Shown here one piece after another: positions 56,801 through 64,000 of a DNA stretch of 64,000 nt. The stretch's first letter is position 1, and each line of letters begins with the position of its first letter. The position numbers and the translations under genes were made by a program. A model generated the notes under the pieces. That model did not search any database. It was not told the origin of the DNA and saw nothing but the letters and a program-made list of their open reading frames with translations. Location of the stretch: positions 5,022,127 to 5,086,126 of the forward strand of contig VZTJ01000523.1 in assembly GCA_013397795.1 (NCBI GenBank), given 5' to 3'. The DNA comes from Orthonyx spaldingii (taxonomy: Eukaryota > Chordata > Aves > Passeriformes > Orthonychidae).

Positions 56801-59800
56801 CAGGAGCAGATTTTATCCATACCCAAGCTGGGTGGGAAATGATGTACTTGTTGATTGCGAAGACAGCGCTTGGGTTAAGCAAGACTCTTGTAAGGCATGC
56901 CATCGAGAAAAAATCCACCATTTAAAAAATGTCAGAGGTTCCCATGTGGAATGAACAGGGTGGATTCAGCATGAGGGTCTGTTGAAAGCCTGTGAGTAAT
57001 TACTGAGGAATGTTCACAGGTTTTCCTTGGGTCGAAGGGCAGGTGACAGTGCTAAGGACTTGTTGTGACACTGTAACATGAGGCCTGGTGAGCCGAGTTA
57101 GATGTGGCTGGAGACACATGAAGAATGGAGAGGTTGATCCCAGAGCTCCCTCCTACCGTGTGTGGATCCTGTCATAAATCTTTGATGTGTTCATGGTGCC
57201 AGCTGTGCCTGTTGCCTGCCCTATAATCTTTGTTATAACATTACTGCAGGTGCACAGTTCAGAGCAGCTGAACTCATCATAAACTAGGGCAATGCTGGCA
57301 GCTGGCACCTGAAGCTGTCATACAGAGCATTTCCTTTGGCCTTGCTCCCTTTCCGTCTCCAGGCTCTTACAGACCCCATATTTAATGACAGTACATAGGG
57401 GAAATCTCTCTTCAACTTCACTGGGGTCTTAAACCCTTGCCATTACTTGTTTGAGAAGAAAAATACTCCAAAGGAGCAGAGGAGTTAAGTCAGAGGCACA
57501 GCAGCACAACAGGACTAAGCGACAGACAGGAATTTGTTCTTCATATGGTGACCAAAAGAAGTCACTACTTTCCTTTTCATGGGGATGTCCATGGAACTCC
57601 CCAGAGAAGCAGCTTTTCATAAATCACCCTTTTGCTGGCTCTTCATTTACTGGCTCTACAGGCTCCAGTCTTCATTCTTTGCCTAGCAAGAAGCATTTAC
57701 CTGTTCTGTAAACAAATCATCCCATTTCAACTGATGGAGGAAGTTGCTGTTCAGCCACGCCATGGTAAAACATGTTTTATTTCCTCATATGATCTCACCT
57801 AATCGCACATACTGCTACAAGCACTTGTCTAGCACAAAGCTTATCCTGCAGAAGCACAGTGATTTTGCAATGAAGTGATTGTGATTTGGTGGCTGGGAAA
57901 TTCTGCAAGGCAAATTAAGAACCCCTCTCCTAAGGCCATTTTGCCAGAGTGCTCTCTTGCTGTAGGCAATGCTCATTTCCTTGTTAGCCTCTTCATGACA
58001 GCTAAATGCTCCAATTAAACTATTACGCTGGTCTCTGCATTAGAAACCTCAGTCCCATTAGATTTTTTTACCATCCATGAAAGTCTCTTAAATGCTCTGT
58101 GATTCATCAGAGTTTTCTGCATCTGAGGCCACTTGAAGAACTGTATTCTGCAGGAAGAGCACATGCTGTTGGGAGTGCATGAGCTTTGTTCAGAGCAGGG
58201 GAGGTGAAGCTCTGGCTGCTATTTTGGATCTCACCTGGCAAAACCTAAGCCAACTAGAAAAGTAGTTATTTTATCTTCACATCCTCTTCCCCTCTGTATG
58301 CTCTTGCATCTAGGAGTTGGATGAAGGCACATTGTGTTTTTGGGCTTTTTTTCAGGAATAAAATACTATGTGTACCTCCTTGGAAATTGTGTGGATAAAA
58401 TATTGCTCAAGGCTCAGGCTGCAAGCCATGCTACAGATACTCAGTTCTGTATTCTGAGATGCAGTGAATGCATTCCAGTTAGGAAACAATGAGCAGTTTT
58501 GCAATATTTGTATTAAAATACTACTGAACAAATTTCTTTAGCTTTGCCTAAGGATTTTTAATTTTGGTTAAGTCCTTAGGTGATATAACGATGTATCAGA
58601 CCGTCTCTGAAAGAAGAAAGAGGCCACCTAGTGCCGAATTATGGGCTTCTGTAGAAAGCTGTCTGCTTGGAAGGTATGAAAACAACTTGGATGCAATAAT
58701 AATACTATTTGTGGAAGGTTTAAGAAAACCCGAGAGTGTTAGACATTAAAAATCAGATCTCAATTAGCCATACTTTAAAGATTCAGTGTATCTATTTTAC
58801 AGGTGGATCCACTGCTTGTCATAAAAACTGAGGGAGATTTGGCAGTCTTTAAGCTCCTGTAGCACTCAGAAAACTGTTCCACTCTGGTAATTAAACTGAC
58901 ACATTTGTGAACACCTCACTGCCCCACAGAACGCTGTCACAGCTGAGTGAGGGGTGAAGAACCAGATGTTCATGAAGGGTAACTGCTGGTGCCAGACCAG
59001 CTGCTAGGGCACCACAGAAAATCCCTCTGGGCTGCAGAGATACCACTGGCACTGCAGGATCTCTGGCTTTCTTTATATTCAGTGTTGAAAAAGGTGCCAC
59101 AGTTTGTTATAAATCTGAATTTCTTGCTGGCATTGCTCCTCTTTCTGCATTGATTTTTAAGAGAGCATGGGGGTACTGGTATGTTTGGAGGAGGGTCTAA
59201 ACTGATGGGGTTTTGACCTAAGGTCTCTTTGTTGTCTTCTGGAGATACTTGTTTTTTCATGCATTGTCTGCAGGAGGAAATGTTCTCCTCGTTGACTGTG
59301 CTTAATCAGACTTAGATAACTAAAGTAGATGGCATGAATAATCCCCCAAGGCATGTATCAGGCATCTCTGTTAAATACTGGTATTGCATGCTCTAGTATT
59401 CAATCAGGGTTCCAGTGACACCCTTTGCTTTCAAAGGTGAATCTACTCTATAGAATTCAGGGTAATTTGAATACATACAACTGTAGGGGAATGCCTGTTT
59501 TTATCTGGAATGAGTCATCTACACTACATGAAACAACTTCCTTGAGAGAAGAAAAAGCACTTTTCCGTGTCCCCTTCTGAGCCACGGTGCTGTCCAAAAA
59601 GATGGCTGAAACAAAGTTCTTAAATTTTAGATTTGTCATATTTTGGTGCTTGGTTTCACTCATCAGTCACTGATGGCTGGAACCTTCTGTAAGTTTAGTA
59701 CTCTTCAGATTAGACCCTAAGTATCTCCTTTGAAACATCCAGAAATGGAGGTGCCCAAAATCAGTGTCTCTGTGCAATTGTGCCCGTATCAGTTTATTCA

Positions 59801-62800
59801 AGCAGTATCATGAAAATACCTCTTCCCTGCAAATATTCACTATGCACGTCAATGCTTTAGTAATTTCTGCAAGCACAGGGAATGCCGTGATGGGACTGCA
59901 CAAGTTGGTGCCTGCCCTGGTGACATGGAATTCCAGAAGGTCAGTTTAATTTGTTGTGTAGTTATAATAAGAATGGGGTTCTGGTGTACAAGGCTTCTCA
60001 AAAAAAAAATTTACATAGAAGTAAGGGTACAAAAGACAGAAGATAAGGTGAGATTCCACGTAAGATTACATATGGATGAAATCAGCTTTGTTCTGTGTTT
60101 GAGGCATTTTGCTGCAGGCATAAATTGTTGTGTGCCAGATTAGACAGGGACAGTAATATAATAGCAAAAATAGCAATAATGTTTTTAGGTTGCATAACTT
60201 CACAGCAAAAACTATATTTAGAGAACTAAATGTGACAAAATCCACAAATATGAATATTACTTTATTCCTAAGTGAATTATTTGTTATGTTTGGAAAGTGT
60301 GGCAGTTTCATGTGGCAATTCCAGCTCCTTTACATATTTCAGTAGAAGCTCTAACGCAGTCTGGTATCTATGTGGGTAATAAATAAATTCCAGAGCAAAA
60401 CAGTTAGATTACAGCAAACAACAAACAAAGGTAGTCAAAAGTCAATAGGAACAGAAGTCCTCAGAGCTGGGTTTTAATGCCTCCCAGTTATCTGGCCCAT
60501 AATATCAAGTCTGTCCCAGGTGTGCCCCTGCATGTGTGCTCTATTCTTGAAGAGGACAGTTCACATAGGCTAGTGGGAGATTACGTGTTTCTCTATATCT
60601 GTCTAATATCTGAAATTCCAAGATTTTAAGACAAGAGGAATGTTTACAATGTTTACAGTTGATTACTCTTATCTCCTGCACAATCCTACGTCAGGTTGTG
60701 TTTTTCTAAATGTTTGGACATAAGAATCCTAAAAAATAAAAAAAAAAATCCTATGAAAGTGCAAGACCAAGAGAGTACTACCAGGCTGGGTTTTTATAAT
60801 TATTCTTTGTAGAAGTAGTCCACTGGTCTGCAGGGATCATGGGCAAGGGATGCCAGACCACAGAGCTGTGTTTTCCATCAGACTGGAAAGCCATGACGTG
60901 TGTGGTGGAACATGATCTGGAGCTGCTGGAAACAAAGGTGCATGTGACAAGGTCTGCACACGCAAACTCACACACTCTGAAGTCAAAAGGTGTCACAGGC
61001 ACCTGCTGATCCTTCTACATCTGCAGAGCAGTGCCTCCACCCAGGAGCCACTGATATCAGTATTATTTACAAACCAGTTGGGTTGATGGTGGAGAATAAA
61101 AATATTCACTACATGGAGGTCGATATACTCCAGGTAAATAAATTGTTTGCTGCTGCTGATCTTTATCTGTTAGGAAATCTTGTTGGAGGTTTGTAAACTT
61201 TGAAGGGAGCAGCAGACTTCATTTTCATGTCCCCTTCCAAAACACAGTCCAGGAATAATGCACTAAAATCAGAGTCTACAAATGGTGTGTTTGGCACTGC
61301 AATGAGCAGTCCCTCCTCTGGGGACCTTCTGGGCTGCAGCTGAACAGTGGTGTTCTCTTTTCCATAGCTATGGTCACAAGAAGAAAATTCGCCTTGTCTT
61401 TCTGTGGTACCTTTACAGAAACTGTTCTCTTTGCTGTCTGAAGCAAAGTAATTACTTGAGTAAATAAATACCACCTGGTAGATTTATCAGCAGCTCTAAC
61501 TTCTGCCTGCAGAATCCTCCAGTGTTTTCTGTCTTGTGCAATTGAGGAAATGTTCATAAACCCTTAAGATACAAGAACTGAAGGAATGCTCTAGAGCTTT
61601 TCTGATAAGCTTCAGAATTCCCTGGTAGTACTAATGTTTTAACTTTCCAAAACTGAAGAAATAATACAGATAAAAATTGCACGTAGAAGGAACACACACA
61701 GACAAAAATGGCATGTTTCAGCCAAGAGGGAACATTCTTCTGTAAGATTCTGTTTAACACCATACTATCAGACTTTTTTTACCATTTCCAACAAAAAGCT
61801 AATATTGAGAAATCTGATGCTGCCATTAGTATCACACACAGCAATAACTCCTGATGGAAGACAGAACCAGCCAAATCTTTGCATTCCCTTTTCTCCCTTT
61901 TGCTTTTGTGCAGCCTACCAAAGCTGCCAGCATTTCAGATCTGAACCTGTTTGTCCTTGTTGGTTCTACTCCTCTTTATTCAAGTTTCCCTTTTCTGTTT
62001 TGCAAATCTCTGGCCATCTCTACTCATGCATCTCCTGTTTGGTTCAGAGCAATTACAGAGCTTTAGTACTGCATTCCTCAGACCTGAAGTTAGATTTTGT
62101 ATCTGATTTTACTTGTCTTTTGCCTCCTGTGCCATGGTTACTTTCTTTTTCCCGGCTTTGCTTGGTTTCAGTAGAACCGGTAAGCTTTATTTTTGTTTTC
62201 CTTCTGATGAAAAACACTCTGAGTGATTTTAACTTTTAATGCAGCAAGATGCATATGGTCAGACCTGACAGTTGGTTGTTCACAGTGAATTTCTTCTGAA
62301 TTTGTTAACCTTGTCCTCTTTCTTCCCTCAAACCCCACCACGCAGATGATGAGAGTAGTGCTGGGATGCTCCTGGCATGTGTAACTGTTACAGAGTATAA
62401 TACAGGATTCCTGCCTTGTACTCCTTTAAATAAACAAACACAGCACCTCCTTCAGTTGCTGGAGTTTGCTGTTTGAGTCACAAAGTGGGGAGCTATGGCT
62501 TCTCTCTTTCCTTCAGTTTCTTCCTCCATTTCAGCTTCAGACACTGAAGTTTCTTGCAGTTGGAATGCTTGGTAATACCAGTAAAGCCTGTAAATCTTCT
62601 TTGAGAAGAAAGGGTGTGGTGGGCTATCAAGGCACTTCTGACCTCCAGCATCAAGCCCTCTTTCTCCATCTTCCAACATGCAGAGAAAGGGCTTATAAGA
62701 CAAAATACTTGCAGTTAGAATTTTCTTACTTTTTAGCAAATACATTTCTTTACTGGACTGAGAAAAATCCAAGGAAAACACTAAATCAACCATCTAGTAG

Positions 62801-64000
62801 TTATGCCTGCTTCTAAATTTGTCCCAGACTCTGTACTGGAGAAGAAGACATCTCCCCAGAGGATCTTTCTTTAGTTCGTCCTAATTGTCCTTCTGTGTTT
62901 TGGGGTTTTTTTTTCATCACTGCCTTTATGTAGGAAACATAGTGGTGTTTGTCTAAGATTTTTGATCTAATAGCTTTCTATGGTCTATGGGTCAGCTCTT
63001 TTTTTTTTTTTTTTTTAAATAGCCTTCTAAACCTCTTGTGAGTCATAAAAAGCAATTATTTGTGTAGGTCTAACTGTGAAGGTTCCTCTGGGTCTCTGCA
63101 CAGACTATACAGAAATCTACCTTCAAAAATTATGCCATGAAAAATCTCTGTAGTACTTCCTGAAGAACTGGTCAAGTATTATTTCAGCGTAATCCTCTAA
63201 CCTTTGTGCTGTAGGTCTTAATCCTCCAAACAGGTATTTCGCTGATTCTCAGTGCCTTGGGACACCATCCAACAAAGTCAGTGACGTTGCTTCCTCTTCT
63301 TTCCTCCACCAGGCAGCAGGTCAGAGGTTTTACTGTTACTTGTTTTTTGGACGGGACGGAAACTTGCTGGGAGCACCTGGGGGGTGTGTGTGGGGAAAAG
63401 GGTGCTGTTGTATTTACCTTTGAATGGAGGGAGGGAGAGGGATTGCTCAGTGTTTGTTTTTAATCTGGAAACCAAGCATTCCTGGTTTGCTTCCAATTTC
63501 TTGGAAGCTTTGTCTCATAAGGTCACAAAGCTCTCCCTACTGAGCAACAGTTTTGTTCCTTCTCTGGAGCAGAACTACCTTGGGAAGGTCCAGCTGGAGC
63601 ACAGAGCAACCACAAGGTGAGGAACTGAAAATCCAGCATCTGCCTTGGGCTGTTCAGTGCTGGAGAGGGTGACCCTCTGCAGTCTGTGCACCACTTGAGA
63701 ACTGGTGTTGGGAAATCAGGCACCATTCTGGTCAGATTGTGATTCCTAGACCAACCCCACATGAGTGGGAACATTTCTTCCCAACTACATCCATGCATGA
63801 GTCAAAGAAGCTCCCAGGGGTGTTTATCAGCTGATCAGTTTGAGGGGAGAAGCCCTTGAGGGAAGGACTTTCCTACACAGGAGGGAAGTTGTCAGTGTTC
63901 TTCTCACTGCAGTACTGCAGTGGGGAGGTGACTCTGACTTGGCACTCTGGGATCTCGCTGTGCCAAACTGTACCACAGGCACAAGACATCCAGTGCAGCC
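50841..64000. other. Downstream intergenic sequence, no gene recognised
   Basis: I looked for SLC6A14, the next gene after AGTR2 in human, through its transporter signature regions and found none. Open frames up to about 150 codons (for example 53213-53659 and 61805-62239) have no domain or splice support. AT-rich segments with several homeodomain-type TAAT cores at about 57860-58130 could be conserved non-coding elements. A poly(T) run lies at 62999-63016. Confidence 0.6.
62999..63016. repeat. Poly(T) run
   Basis: Eighteen T residues followed by AAAT. No element body is recognised on either side. Confidence 0.9.

Noticed and set aside
50841..64000. Exons of SLC6A14 or another gene after AGTR2
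   Set aside because: I found none of the transporter signature segments in any frame; the open frames there are short and featureless.

Overview
The window is nuclear DNA from a vertebrate, almost certainly a bird and probably a songbird. It holds a large multi-exon gene with GT-AG introns, a single-coding-exon GPCR gene, long intergenic stretches and poly(T) tracts. It also carries two bird-type retroposons: a CR1 3'-end fragment and a SINE with a tRNA-Ile head and a CR1-like tail, of the TguSINE1 type known from passerines. Nothing prokaryotic (operon, CRISPR array, insertion sequence) is present.

Layout. 1-3600 is intergenic with no recognisable gene. 3600-4000 is CpG-rich, contains one unresolved base in a GGA run, and is the best candidate for the PLS3 promoter and non-coding first exon. 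4000-14459 is then a long first intron, which contains a truncated U2 snRNA pseudogene at 4590-4645. PLS3 (plastin 3, T-plastin) is coded on the + strand from 14480 to 33905 in 15 coding exons. They join in phase into an uninterrupted 628-residue protein: two EF-hands followed by four calponin-homology domains. Its 3' UTR runs to about 35.08 kb.

About 35.1-37.8 kb is the convergent gap between PLS3 and a minus-strand gene at 37911-39197. That gene is an intact secreted or membrane-anchored leucine-rich-repeat protein of 428 residues, nyctalopin-like in layout. About 39.3-49.2 kb has no coding sequence I can support; it holds the SINE and possible non-coding AGTR2 5' exons. AGTR2 (angiotensin II type 2 receptor) is an intact 372-codon frame at 49307-50425 on +, with a poly(A) signal at 50815. 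From 50.9 kb to the end I see no gene. SLC6A14, which follows AGTR2 in human, is not recognisable here.

The three proteins belong to unrelated processes (actin bundling, an extracellular LRR protein, peptide hormone signalling) and share only location. The PLS3-AGTR2 pair matches the human Xq23 neighbourhood. The LRR gene between them is the most notable item, because I know of no counterpart in the human interval. I found no convincing new multi-gene system.
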